From Acanthamoeba sp. SK_2022b (Eukaryota > Discosea > Longamoebia > Acanthamoebidae): DNA of 51,002 bases. The notes under the pieces are model-generated. The model was not told the origin of the DNA and made no database searches. It worked only from the letters and a program-made list of their open reading frames with translations. The position numbers were made by a program, and so were the translations under genes. The stretch's first letter is position 1. Every line of letters begins with the position of its first letter. The stretch is taken from positions 1 through 51,002 of the forward strand of contig JANDJZ010000328.1 in assembly GCA_027943245.1 (NCBI GenBank), in the 5' to 3' direction. Shown here piece by piece: positions 27,653 through 36,405 of the stretch.

Positions 27653-29289
27653 CACGCCTCCTCCTGCATCAACCGGCGGTATTTCATGTGGTCGTTGTAC
27701 AGCTCGTGGAATACCCGGTATTTGCGGTCGTAGTAGCTTTTTATCTGGTTGGTCTGCGGCGTGACCGTCTTGCCGATGCGGCTCATGGCGCTCATCGCCT
27801 CCGGCAGGGTGTCGAACACGCCCGCCGCCACGGTGCCCATCATGGCGCCGCCCAGCAGCATCGCTTCGCTCTCCTCCGGCAGCAGCATGGCGCAGCCGGT
27901 GGCGTTGGCGTGCTCCTGCACGAAGATCGGGTTCTTGGTGCCGCCGCCGCTGGCCATGATGGTGTCGATGCTGTAGCCGCTGTGGTTCATGGTTTCGATG
28001 ATGTGGCGGGTGCCGAGCGCGATGGCCTGAATGGTGGCCAGGTAGTGCAGCGCCATGTCCTCCGGCGTGCGCGACAGCTTCAGCCCGGTCAGGATGCCGG
28101 TCAGCGTCGGGTTGGCGCGCGGCGAGCGGTTGCCGTGGAAGTACGGCAGCATATGGATGTCCTGCGTCAGGAAGGCGATATTCTCCGGCTCGCCGGCCAT
28201 GCGGCGCAGAATGGCGTTCAGCACTTCATAGATGGTCTGCCCCTGGGTTTTCGCCTGCGCCAGCAGCTCCGGGTAGCACGGGTGCGACTGGATGACGTGG
28301 TCGATCAGCGCGCCGGTGGCGGACTGGCCGCCCTCGTTCAGCCAGTATTCCGGCAGGATCGCCGAGTAATACGGCCCCCAGACGCCGCCGATAAAGCGCG
28401 CGGTGCGCGACATCGCCATGTGGCCGGTGGAGGTGCCGCCGATCAGCGCGACGCGGCGGTTGAAGTCGGCCACCTCACCGGAGACGCCGGTGGCGCCCAG
28501 CGTGCCGAGAGTGCCGGCGTGGGCGTCGATGATCGACACGCTCACCGCCGTGCCTGCGATCAGCCCCATCTCGCTGGCGGCGCGCTGGGTCAGGCCGTGG
28601 CCCAGCGGCTCGCCCATCATTTTGACGTCGCTGCCGATCTTGGCCGCGTCATGTTCCAGCACGTCTTCCAGCCCGATCTGCTGGAAGTAGCTCTTGTCCC
28701 AGCGCTGTTCGTGGCCGAGATAGGTCCACTTGCACACCGTCGAGCACAGCGAACGGGTGGCGTCCTGGGTGGCGCGCCAGGTGAGGAAGTCCGGCAGATC
28801 GAACAGGTAACCGGCGTTGGCCCAGGTGGTGGGCATGTGCTGTTTCAGCCACAGCAGTTTCGGCGTCTGCATCTCCGGCGAGATAATGCCGCCGACGAAG
28901 TCCAGCACCCGGTGTTTGGTGGCGTTGATGCGCTCGGCCTGGGCGATCGCCCGGTGATCCATCCACACGATGATGTTCTGTTCGGTGCGGCCGGAGGGGC
29001 TGACGGTCAGCGGCTTGCCCTCTTTATCCAGCACCACCAGCGAACAGGTGGCGTCGAAGCCCAGCCCCTTGACCTGGATCGGGTTGATGTCGGCCTGGTT
29101 GACCGCGTCGCGCACCGCATTGCACACCGCCTGCCAGATGTTATCCGACGACTGCTCGACGAAATCCGCCTTCGGCCGGTACAGATCGATGGCCCGGCTG
29201 GCCTGACCGACCATGCGGCCATTGAGATCGAATACGCCCGCGCGCGCGCTTCCGGTGCCCACATCTACGCCAATAAAATAGCTCGCCAT
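27652..29289 (-). CDS. FGGY-family pentulose kinase (D-ribulokinase type)
   Basis: A 545-residue sugar kinase with the FGGY ATPase fold. The N-terminal phosphate loop is GVDVGTGSARAGVFD; the substrate region includes WMDHRA and SIIDAHAGTLGTLG; the C-terminal ATP site has IMASGGGTKNP. Length and the motifs GGTSTGHMAMSR and YYSAILPEYWLNEGGQSATG fit the pentulose kinase subgroup that includes FGGY and YDR109C, known D-ribulokinases. It phosphorylates the sugar brought in by the linked ABC transporter. It starts 10 nt after the permease with SD GGAG. Xylulokinase is less likely from the sequence pattern. Confidence 0.86.
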   Translation of the reverse strand: MASYFIGVDVGTGSARAGVFDLNGRMVGQASRAIDLYRPKADFVEQSSDNIWQAVCNAVRDAVNQADINPIQVKGLGFDATCSLVVLDKEGKPLTVSPSGRTEQNIIVWMDHRAIAQAERINATKHRVLDFVGGIISPEMQTPKLLWLKQHMPTTWANAGYLFDLPDFLTWRATQDATRSLCSTVCKWTYLGHEQRWDKSYFQQIGLEDVLEHDAAKIGSDVKMMGEPLGHGLTQRAASEMGLIAGTAVSVSIIDAHAGTLGTLGATGVSGEVADFNRRVALIGGTSTGHMAMSRTARFIGGVWGPYYSAILPEYWLNEGGQSATGALIDHVIQSHPCYPELLAQAKTQGQTIYEVLNAILRRMAGEPENIAFLTQDIHMLPYFHGNRSPRANPTLTGILTGLKLSRTPEDMALHYLATIQAIALGTRHIIETMNHSGYSIDTIMASGGGTKNPIFVQEHANATGCAMLLPEESEAMLLGGAMMGTVAAGVFDTLPEAMSAMSRIGKTVTPQTNQIKSYYDRKYRVFHELYNDHMKYRRLMQEEA

Positions 29290-29299
29290 TATTTTCTCC

Positions 29300-30253
29300 T
29301 CAGGCTTTTCGATTCTGTAACGCGATAAACAGGATCAGCACGCCGCCCCACAGGGCCATGGTCAGGTAGCTGCTGACCCCCAGCAGATTGAGGCCGCTTT
29401 CCAACATTTGCAGCACGATCAGCGCCAGCACCAGCCCCAGAATACGGCCGAAACCGCCGTCCGGGTTAATGCCGCCCAGCACCGAGGCCAGAATGGTCAC
29501 CAGCAGATAAGATTCGCCGTAGCCGGCCTTGGCCGAGTTGAACTTGGCCATCATCAGCAGGGCGGCGCCCCAGCCGAGCAGCGCCGACAGGATATACACC
29601 GCGATCTGCACCCGTGCGGTGTTCACGCCGCTGAAGCGGGTGGCCTGTTCGTTAGAGCCGATCAGGTACAGGCTGCGGCCCAGCGTGGTGTGCTCCAGCA
29701 GCAGCCACAGCCCGGCCGCCACCAGCAGGAACAGGATCAGCGCCACCGGCACGCCGAGTACGGCGCCGTTGCCGAGAAATTGAATCGCCGCCGGGAAGCC
29801 GGAGATCACCGCGCCGTTGGACAGCAGGATATTCAGGCCGGTGATCAGCGTCATGGTGCCGAGCGAGGCGAGGATTGGCGAGACGCCGATCCAGGCCACC
29901 AGCGCGCCGTTCAGCGCGCCGATCGCCACCGCCACCAGCAGGCCGGCCAACAGCGCCAGCGCCAGGAACAGCGGCTGGTCGGGATGGCTGACGATGATCG
30001 CCGCCATCACCAGCGAACAGGCGTTGGCGCCGGCGATGATCGACAGGTTGATGCCGCCGGTCAGCATGGTGATGCCCATGCCGAGCGCCAGCAGGCCGAG
30101 GATCGGCAGCTGCGAGGCGATCGACTGGAAGTTGCCGAGGCTGAAGAAGCGCGATCCGAGCAGCCCGGCGAAGAGCAGCGCCACCGCGATGATGATCGCG
30201 CCCTGCAGGCGAATGATCCGATCGCTTGGGATCAACCGAGTTAACTGCGTCAT
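29300..30253 (-). CDS. RbsC-type sugar ABC transporter permease (second)
   Basis: A 317-residue polytopic inner membrane protein of the ribose-type permease family, with LALGMGITMLTGGINLSIIAGANACSL near the N-terminus and SAKAGYGESYLLVTILASVLGGINPDGGFGRI near the C-terminus. It probably forms a heterodimer with the permease encoded just upstream; only one base separates that gene's stop from this ATG. It is part of the importer for the sugar used by the FGGY kinase. Confidence 0.9.
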   Translation of the reverse strand: MTQLTRLIPSDRIIRLQGAIIIAVALLFAGLLGSRFFSLGNFQSIASQLPILGLLALGMGITMLTGGINLSIIAGANACSLVMAAIIVSHPDQPLFLALALLAGLLVAVAIGALNGALVAWIGVSPILASLGTMTLITGLNILLSNGAVISGFPAAIQFLGNGAVLGVPVALILFLLVAAGLWLLLEHTTLGRSLYLIGSNEQATRFSGVNTARVQIAVYILSALLGWGAALLMMAKFNSAKAGYGESYLLVTILASVLGGINPDGGFGRILGLVLALIVLQMLESGLNLLGVSSYLTMALWGGVLILFIALQNRKA

Positions 30254-30254
30254 G

Positions 30255-31244
30255 TCAGATCTCCTTGAGCAGCTTGCGTTTTTCGTTCCAGGCGGTGGTG
30301 CTGATGCTGATCAAAATGATCGCGCCGCTGAATACCTGGTGCCAATAGGCCGAGACGCTGAGCAGCGTCAGCCCGTTTTGCAGGAAGGCCAGCAGCACCA
30401 CGCCGAGCAGGGTGCCGGTCAACGAGCCGCGGCCGCCGCTCATGCTGGTGCCGCCCAGCACCACCGCCGCCAATACCGTCAGCTCGAAGCCAATCAGCGA
30501 GTTGGGGGCCACCGACTGGGTGATCTGCGCCTGCACTACCGCCGCGACGCCGGCCAGAATGCCCATGTAGCCGTAGACGCAAAAATGCAGCCGCAGCAGG
30601 TTCAACCCCAGGCGCGACGCCGCGTCGCGGTTGCCGCCCATCGCGTAGATCTGGCGCCCCAGCCGGGTGCGGTTCATCAGCACGCCGGTGACGACGATGG
30701 TCCCCAGCAGGCACAGCAGCGGCAGCGTCAGGCCGTAGTCGTAGCCGTCGGCGCCCTGGAACGAGAACCAGTTGATGCCGTTCATGAACCAGTCCGGGAA
30801 GCCGTACAGCCAGGTGCCGTTAGTGGCGTACACCAGCAGGCCGTAGAACAGGTTAAGGGTGGCGATGGTGATGATGATCGCCGGCACTTTCAGCCAGTAC
30901 ACCAGGAAACCGTTCACCAGCCCGAGCAGCAGGCCGACGCCAATCGCCAGGGCGAACGCCAGCGGGAAGCTGCCGCCGTGCTGGATCACCCAGCTGGCCA
31001 TCACATACTGGGCGATGGCGGTGACCGCCGGGAACGAAATGTCGATGCCGCCGGCGATCAGCACCACGAACAGCCCGCAGGCCAGGATGCCGAGAATGGC
31101 GTAGCTGGTGGCGACGTCGGTCAGGTTGCCGAGCGTCAGGAATTCGTCGGTGCCGGCGCTCAGGCCGATCGCCAGCAGCAGCACCAACAGGCCGAGATAA
31201 AACTCGTGCCGCCCGGCCAGGCGGGCCAATAATGACTTATCCAT
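30255..31244 (-). CDS. RbsC-type sugar ABC transporter permease (first)
   Basis: A 329-residue polytopic membrane protein with FVVLIAGGIDISFPAVTAIAQYV and VLGGTSMSGGRGSLTGTLLGVV, typical of CUT2 (ribose/AI-2-type) permeases. Its ATG overlaps the end of the ATPase gene by 8 nt, indicating translational coupling. Two different permease subunits in one operon, as in LsrC/LsrD and RhaP/RhaQ systems, set it apart from the single-permease ribose transporter. Confidence 0.9.
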   Translation of the reverse strand: MDKSLLARLAGRHEFYLGLLVLLLAIGLSAGTDEFLTLGNLTDVATSYAILGILACGLFVVLIAGGIDISFPAVTAIAQYVMASWVIQHGGSFPLAFALAIGVGLLLGLVNGFLVYWLKVPAIIITIATLNLFYGLLVYATNGTWLYGFPDWFMNGINWFSFQGADGYDYGLTLPLLCLLGTIVVTGVLMNRTRLGRQIYAMGGNRDAASRLGLNLLRLHFCVYGYMGILAGVAAVVQAQITQSVAPNSLIGFELTVLAAVVLGGTSMSGGRGSLTGTLLGVVLLAFLQNGLTLLSVSAYWHQVFSGAIILISISTTAWNEKRKLLKEI

Positions 31245-32736
31245 TCACCACCTCGGCGATCTGTTGCTCGGTACTCTGGTGCGGCGCGAATTCGGCGATC
31301 AGTTCGCCCTTGCGCATCACCATCACCCGATGGCTGTTGTAATAGGCTTCCGGGATCTCGTCGCAGATCATCAGCACCGCCATGCCCAGCTGCGCCAGAT
31401 CGCGGGCGATCTGGTAGATCCCCTCTTTGTTGGCGATGTCCACGCCGACGGTGGGCGAGTCGAGGATCAGGATCTTCGGCTGGGTCGCCACCCATTTGGC
31501 GATGGCGATGCGCTGGGCGTTGCCGCCGGACAGGGTTTTCACCGGCAACGCGCTGTCGGACACCTTGATGTTCAGATCGCGGATCAGCCGGTTGACCAGC
31601 TCGGTCGCCTTGGCGTGATCCAACAGCCCGAGCGAGGTATGCAGCCGATCGAAGACGGTGACGATGGTGTTGTCGTAGATCGATTGTTCCATGATCAACC
31701 CCTGCGTCAGGCGATCCTCCGACACATAGCCGATGCCGTGGCGCACCGCTTCGCGGTTGTTGTGCAGCTGCACCGCCTGGCCCTCGATGCGGATCTCGCC
31801 GCTGTCCGGCCGCGTCATGCCGAACAGGCTGAGGCACAGTTCGGTGCGGCCGGCGCCGAGCAGGCCGACGATCGAGACGATCTCGCCGCCGCGCAGCGCC
31901 AGATTGACGTTGCGGTATTTCTCGCCGCGGCTGAGGTTGCGCACCTCGAGCAGCGGTGCCTGTTCGGCCGGCGGTAGCGGCGGCAGCGGGCTGTAGTGGA
32001 AGCGTTGGCCGGTCATCAGGAACGCCAGTTCATGGCTGTCCAGTTCGCTGGCCGGCCAGGTGCCCACCAGCTTGCCGTCGCGCATCACGCTGATGCGATC
32101 GGCGACTTCCATTACTTCATCCAATCTGTGGCTGACGAATACCACACAGATGCCGGCCGCCTTCAGCTCGTTGACCACCCGCAGCAGGCCGTCGACCTCC
32201 TGGCGGGTCAGCGAGGCGGTCGGTTCGTCCATGATAACCAACCGCGCCTCGGCGGCGATGGCACGGCAAATCGCCACCAGTTGCCGATCGGCGATCGACA
32301 GTTTTTCCACCTTTTTATCGGGGTCGATGCGTATGCCGACCCGCGCCATGGCGTCGAGCGCCGTCTGGCGCATCACCCGCTTGCGCACCCAGAAGCGGCC
32401 GCCGGGCAGGTAACGGTGAATGGCGATGTTCTCCGCCACCGTCAGGTTGGGGAACAGCGACAGGTCCTGGTAGATCACCTGTATGCCGTAATAACCGGAC
32501 AGCTGCGGCGTCAGGGCGTGGAAGAGTTTGCCTTCCAGCGAAATGTTGGCGCCTTTTTCCGGCTGATAAACGCCGGAGATGATTTTAATGATGGTGCTTT
32601 TGCCGCAGCCGTTTTGCCCGGCCAGGCAGTGCACTTCGCCTTTATTCAGCGTCAGGTTGATCTGGTCTAATGCCAGCACGCCTGGGAATCGCTTGCTGAT
32701 ATTCTCCAGGGTGATAAATGCGGGGGAGGCTGTCAT
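31237..32736 (-). CDS. RbsA-type sugar ABC transporter ATPase
   Basis: A 499-residue tandem-domain ATPase. Domain 1 has Walker A GQNGCGKSTI, Walker B LVIMDEPTA and the signature region LSIADRQLV. Domain 2 has GLLGAGRTEL as a degenerate Walker A, signature LSGGNAQRI and LILDSPTVGVD. This two-domain layout with a degenerate second P-loop is standard for CUT2 transporters. A 105-nt spacer with a hairpin separates it from the binding-protein gene. Confidence 0.92.
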   Translation of the reverse strand: MTASPAFITLENISKRFPGVLALDQINLTLNKGEVHCLAGQNGCGKSTIIKIISGVYQPEKGANISLEGKLFHALTPQLSGYYGIQVIYQDLSLFPNLTVAENIAIHRYLPGGRFWVRKRVMRQTALDAMARVGIRIDPDKKVEKLSIADRQLVAICRAIAAEARLVIMDEPTASLTRQEVDGLLRVVNELKAAGICVVFVSHRLDEVMEVADRISVMRDGKLVGTWPASELDSHELAFLMTGQRFHYSPLPPLPPAEQAPLLEVRNLSRGEKYRNVNLALRGGEIVSIVGLLGAGRTELCLSLFGMTRPDSGEIRIEGQAVQLHNNREAVRHGIGYVSEDRLTQGLIMEQSIYDNTIVTVFDRLHTSLGLLDHAKATELVNRLIRDLNIKVSDSALPVKTLSGGNAQRIAIAKWVATQPKILILDSPTVGVDIANKEGIYQIARDLAQLGMAVLMICDEIPEAYYNSHRVMVMRKGELIAEFAPHQSTEQQIAEVVNG

Positions 32737-32772
32737 AACGTTAACCTGTGCTTGCGTAGCGGCCGAAGCCCT

Positions 32773-32793
32773 GGGCGCAGCAATGCTGCGCCC
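32773..32793. repeat. Intercistronic hairpin (REP-like)
   Basis: GGGCGCAGC-AAT-GCTGCGCCC is a perfect 9-bp stem between the binding-protein and ATPase genes. There is no T-run, so it is not a classical terminator. It probably stabilises the 3' end of the binding-protein message and allows that subunit to be made in excess. Confidence 0.55.
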
Positions 32794-32841
32794 CTACGAG
32801 GGTTTAACTACTTTCCCGGTGTGGCGAAATTACGCGAAAAA

Positions 32842-33828
32842 TCAGAATCCAAGCGATTGGGCGTTGTCTTTGGTCACTTCCAAAATCTTATTAAACCGAA
32901 TCACTTTGTGTTCCATATCGACGTCAGCCTTGCCGAGGCCCTCGATCGACAGGTCTTTGTTCACTTCCTTGCCCTGCAGCAGCTGGTCGGCCACCGTCAC
33001 CAGCGCATAACCGGCGTCTTTCGGATCCCACAGCAGCGCTTTTTTGATGTCGCCGCGCATCAGGTAAGGGGCGGCCTGCGCCGGCATGGCGATGCCCACC
33101 ACCGCGATTTTGTCCTTGGCGCGTTTCTTGGCCACCGCCTGGCCGGCGCCGATCGGGCCGAGCGAGCCGAAGCCGATGATGCCCTTCATCTGCGGATAGG
33201 TTTTCATCAGATCCAGCGTGGTGGCGTAGGATTTGTCGATGCTTTCCGCCACCGGCAGGCGCGAGGTGACTTCAAACATGTCCGGGTATTTTTCTTTCTG
33301 GTATTTGATGGCGGAGTCGGCCCAGGCGTTGTGCAGTGGCACGGTCAGCGAGCCGACGTAGATCGCATAGCCGCCTTTGCCGCCCATGTCTTTCGCCAGC
33401 TCATCGACGTTGGCCTGCGCGTATTTCTCGCTGTCGATGGTCTCGATGTCCCACTGGCCGATCTGCTGGTCCGGGGATTCATGGGTCAGCACCACGATGC
33501 CTTTGTCGCGCGCTTTTTTCAGCACCGGCTCCAGCACCTTGGCGTCGTTCGGCACCACGATGATGGCGTTGACGTTCTTGGCGATCAGATCCTCAATCAC
33601 CTTGACCTGCGCAGCCGGATCCGGCGTAGAAGGGCCGGTCTGGTAGGCGTTGACGTCGAGTTTTTTCGCCGCTTCGTTGACGCCCACTTCCATGCGGTTG
33701 AACCACGGAATGCCGGTCACTTTAGCGACCACGGCAATCTCATACTTATCAGCGGCGAACACAGGTGTTGTCGATAACATGCACGCAGAAACCACACATG
33801 CATTTAATAATGCGAGGTTAAATTTCAT
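32842..33828 (-). CDS. Periplasmic sugar-binding protein of the ABC importer
   Basis: 328 residues with a signal peptide ending near TPVFAA and the type I periplasmic-binding fold of ribose/rhamnose/AI-2 proteins: YEIAVVAKVTGIPWFNRMEVGVNEAAKKL, DLIAKNVNAIIVVPND and GIIGFGSLGPIGAGQA. Overall it is closest to the LsrB/RhaS subgroup, often labelled autoinducer-2 binding. However, the region equivalent to the LsrB Asp-Gln ligands reads LTVPLHNAW, which argues against AI-2. With the pentulokinase in the operon, a free pentulose or pentitol is the likelier ligand. It is the first gene of the operon. Confidence 0.88.
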   Translation of the reverse strand: MKFNLALLNACVVSACMLSTTPVFAADKYEIAVVAKVTGIPWFNRMEVGVNEAAKKLDVNAYQTGPSTPDPAAQVKVIEDLIAKNVNAIIVVPNDAKVLEPVLKKARDKGIVVLTHESPDQQIGQWDIETIDSEKYAQANVDELAKDMGGKGGYAIYVGSLTVPLHNAWADSAIKYQKEKYPDMFEVTSRLPVAESIDKSYATTLDLMKTYPQMKGIIGFGSLGPIGAGQAVAKKRAKDKIAVVGIAMPAQAAPYLMRGDIKKALLWDPKDAGYALVTVADQLLQGKEVNKDLSIEGLGKADVDMEHKVIRFNKILEVTKDNAQSLGF

Positions 33829-33920
33829 TAGCTGTACCTTTTTTTATCTGTAGGGGTGGCGGTTTTTCCACCGCTGCAGATTACAAAGGAATGGAAGAGG
33901 GGGCGTAGCTGAAGTTAATG

Positions 33921-33941
33921 AAATGTGATCTGTGCACATTT
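33921..33941. promoter_or_regulatory. CRP-like inverted repeat upstream of the sugar operon
   Basis: The arms AAATGTG and CACATTT match the CRP consensus arms, but the spacer is 7 nt (ATCTGTG) instead of 8. It lies about 100 bp before the binding-protein start. It could be a weak CRP site or the site of another symmetric regulator. Confidence 0.45.
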
Positions 33942-33991
33942 AAGTAAAATAATGGCGTATTTAGTGTTAAATAAATGTTTAATTATTTGGT

Positions 33992-34009
33992 GGTGGTAAA
34001 TTTACTACC
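33992..34009. promoter_or_regulatory. 18-nt palindrome upstream of the sugar operon
   Basis: GGTGGTAAA and TTTACTACC form an 18-nt inverted repeat with one mismatched pair, centred on GTAAATTTAC. It is the size expected for a LacI- or DeoR-type operator. No specific regulator gene adjoins the operon. Confidence 0.45.
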
Positions 34010-34084
34010 GATTAATAAGCAATAAAAAACCTTTTATTAACTTTTATTTAACGTATTGGCATCATTTGGATGGAGGGAAAGCAT

Positions 34085-34114
34085 AAAAAAATGCCGGCGC
34101 AGAGGCCGGCATTG
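34085..34114 (-). terminator. Terminator of gdhA
   Basis: On the minus strand ATGCCGGC pairs with GCCGGCAT (34091-34112), followed by at least six T residues. It is a strong intrinsic terminator just after gdhA. Confidence 0.9.
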
Positions 34115-34157
34115 AAGCATTTAATCGATGTGTGAACAAGATCACCTTTAAGGCGGA

Positions 34158-35501
34158 TTACAGCACGCCCTGCGCCAGCATGGCGTCCGCGACCTTGACG
34201 AAACCGGCGATATTCGCGCCGTGCACGTAGTGGGTTTGCTTGCCTTCGCCGCCGTATTCCACGCAGGCGTGGTGAATATCGGCCATGATATGTTGTAAAC
34301 GTACATCCACTTTCTCTGCCCGCCAGCCGATGCGCGCGGCGTTTTGCGCCATCTCCAGTCCCGAGGTGGCGACGCCGCCGGCGTTGGCCGCCTTGCCAGG
34401 CGCGAACAGCACGCCGGCGTCGAGGAAGGCGTCGGTGGCCTGGATGGTGGTCGGCATGTTGGCACCTTCCGCGACCGCCTTCACTCCGTTGCGGATCAGC
34501 GTTTGCGCCGCCTCGAGATCCAGTTCGTTCTGGGTGGCGCACGGCAGGGCGATATCCACCGGCACGTTCCACGGCTGCTGGCCCGCCAGATACGTCAGGC
34601 CGCGTTCGCGGGCGTAGTCCGCCACCCGGCCGTAGCGTTGGTTTTTGATCTCCGCCAGGTGCGCCAGCTTCTCGGTGGTGAAGCCGTCTTCGTCCACCAG
34701 GGTGCCGCCGGAATCCGACACGGTGATCACGCGCGCGTCCAGCTCCAGCGCTTTCTCGATGGTGTACTGCGCCACGTTGCCGGAGCCGGACACCGCCACC
34801 CGCATGCCCTCAAAGCCCAGGCCGTGGCGCTGCAGCATGGCGTCGGTGAAGTACACCAGGCCATAGCCGGTCGCCTCGGGGCGGATCAGGCTGCCGCCGA
34901 AGGAGAGGCCCTTGCCGGTAAATACGCAGGCGGTATTGTTGGACAGTTTTTTCATCATGCCGGCCATAAAGCCGACTTCGCGGCCGCCGACGCCGATATC
35001 GCCGGCCGGCACGTCGGTGTCCGGGCCCAGATGGCGATACAGCTCGGTCATCAGTGCCTGGCAGAAGCGCATGATCTCGCCCTGGCTTTTGCCCTTCGGA
35101 TCGAAATCGGAGCCGCCTTTGCCGCCGCCCATCGGCAGGGTGGTCAACGCGTTCTTGAAGGTCTGCTCAAAACCGAGGAACTTCAGGATCGACAGGTTTA
35201 CCGACGGGTGGAAGCGCATGCCGCCCTTGTAGGGGCCGATGGCCGAGTTGAACTGCACGCGGAAGGCGCGGTTGACCTGCACCTGGCCGCGATCGTCCAC
35301 CCAGCTGACGCGGAACTGAATGACGCGCTCGGGCTCTACCAGGCGCTCCAGCAGCGCCTGTTCGCGATAGCGCGGATTACGTTCGATAAACGGCCACAGC
35401 GAGGTGAACACTTCGCGCACCGCCTGCAGATATTCCGGCTGGTGGGGGTTATGGCGTTGTAACGAGGACAGGAAAGACTCTACCGATACGGCATATTCCA
35501 T
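34158..35501 (-). CDS. gdhA: NADP-specific glutamate dehydrogenase
   Basis: 447 residues, the same length as E. coli GdhA. It makes glutamate from 2-oxoglutarate and ammonium in the cytoplasm when ammonium is plentiful. The catalytic lysine region PMGGGKGGSDFDPKGKS, GDIGVGGREVGFM and the nucleotide-binding VAVSGSGNVAQY are visible. Start: ATG with AAGGAG before it. It is monocistronic, with its own terminator. Its position between the sugar operon and uspA is not that of E. coli. Confidence 0.97.
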   Translation of the reverse strand: MEYAVSVESFLSSLQRHNPHQPEYLQAVREVFTSLWPFIERNPRYREQALLERLVEPERVIQFRVSWVDDRGQVQVNRAFRVQFNSAIGPYKGGMRFHPSVNLSILKFLGFEQTFKNALTTLPMGGGKGGSDFDPKGKSQGEIMRFCQALMTELYRHLGPDTDVPAGDIGVGGREVGFMAGMMKKLSNNTACVFTGKGLSFGGSLIRPEATGYGLVYFTDAMLQRHGLGFEGMRVAVSGSGNVAQYTIEKALELDARVITVSDSGGTLVDEDGFTTEKLAHLAEIKNQRYGRVADYARERGLTYLAGQQPWNVPVDIALPCATQNELDLEAAQTLIRNGVKAVAEGANMPTTIQATDAFLDAGVLFAPGKAANAGGVATSGLEMAQNAARIGWRAEKVDVRLQHIMADIHHACVEYGGEGKQTHYVHGANIAGFVKVADAMLAQGVL

Positions 35502-35646
35502 GGATAACTCCTTTTCGCATTAAATTTCCCCCGCTATTTCTTATAGATATGGGTATAGGCGATGCCCGGGGGAGGATGTTGTGTCTTTAGCGACTATATC
35601 ATCGGAGGGCGGTTGATTATCAAGCGATTAATCGGCGTGGCGGCAT

Positions 35647-35673
35647 GAAAAACGCCCGCAGGGCGCGGGCGTT
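35647..35673 (-). terminator. Terminator of uspA
   Basis: AACGCCCGC (35651-35659) and GCGGGCGTT (35665-35673) form a perfect 9-bp stem, followed on the minus strand by TTTTC. Confidence 0.85.
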
Positions 35674-35700
35674 GGGCAGTTAAGTTAGCAAGTGCTTACT

Positions 35701-36138
35701 TTATTCGTCTTCTTCATCGCGCAGCGGCACGATCAGCATATCGATGTGCACGGTATTGATCAGCTGGCGAGCGGAAGACATCAGCTTGCTCCAGAAGTCC
35801 TGGTGGTGGCCGCACAGCACCAGGTCCATGTCGTATTTCTTGATGGCATCGACCAATACCTGCGCCAGATCGCCGCTGCCGCTCAGGGTCTCGGTGATCG
35901 GGTAGCCGGCGTTCTGCGACAGCTCGGTCAGCGCCTGATGGGTTTCCTCGGAGATGCGTTTTTGCATGTCGCCGAGATTGACGTCGATCAGGCCGGTATA
36001 GAGGTCGGAATAGTTGACATCGACGTGGATCAGAGAAACTTTAGCGTTGTACGGCCGCGCCATCGAGACGGCTTTTTCTACCAGGATCTTGCTTTCCGGG
36101 GATAGGTCCACCGCGATCAGTATGTGTTTGTAAGCCAT
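35701..36138 (-). CDS. uspA: Universal stress protein A
   Basis: 145 residues with the UspA start [53 protein letters not shown]. Like E. coli UspA, it lacks the full ATP-binding GxxG motif of the other Usp class: the region reads [21 protein letters not shown]. It is a cytoplasmic dimer induced on growth arrest. In E. coli uspB is the immediate divergent neighbour; here LysR and SDR genes intervene. Confidence 0.96.
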   Translation of the reverse strand: MAYKHILIAVDLSPESKILVEKAVSMARPYNAKVSLIHVDVNYSDLYTGLIDVNLGDMQKRISEETHQALTELSQNAGYPITETLSGSGDLAQVLVDAIKKYDMDLVLCGHHQDFWSKLMSSARQLINTVHIDMLIVPLRDEEDE

Positions 36139-36405
36139 AAGAATACTCCTTCCATAAACATGCCGATTAAAAAGGGTTAGCAGGCGTTCCGTTTACCCGC
36201 CTGGCGCTTTTGGTTCCATAGTATCATTCGGATAACGCAATGATATGTTGGGGCGATCACACTGCGCCGCATCGAAAATCTCTCCGCCCGATACCTTTCG
36301 TTGTACACCCGCGCGGCGCAAAAGCCTATGGATTATGCGGATGCTGACGGTCTGACCGCTTGAATTATAAGCGTTATTAAACAAAGTATAGCGCTAAATG
36401 TGCAA

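Larger units (their letters stand above)
33829..34084. other. Promoter region of the sugar operon
   Basis: This AT-rich non-coding stretch lies upstream of the binding-protein gene and ends at the gdhA terminator. It contains two palindromic elements, annotated separately, and no supported small gene. Confidence 0.5.

Noticed and set aside
32842..33828. Autoinducer-2 (Lsr) uptake operon
   Set aside because: There is no LsrK, LsrR, LsrF or LsrG, the kinase is a pentulokinase, and the LsrB ligand residues are not conserved.
33921..33941. Confident CRP site
   Set aside because: The arms are right, but the spacer is one base short of the normal CRP site, so it is listed only as a CRP-like inverted repeat.
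36193..36384. 63-codon minus-strand frame upstream of uspA
   Set aside because: No ribosome binding site, no known motif, and it occupies the promoter region expected for uspA.
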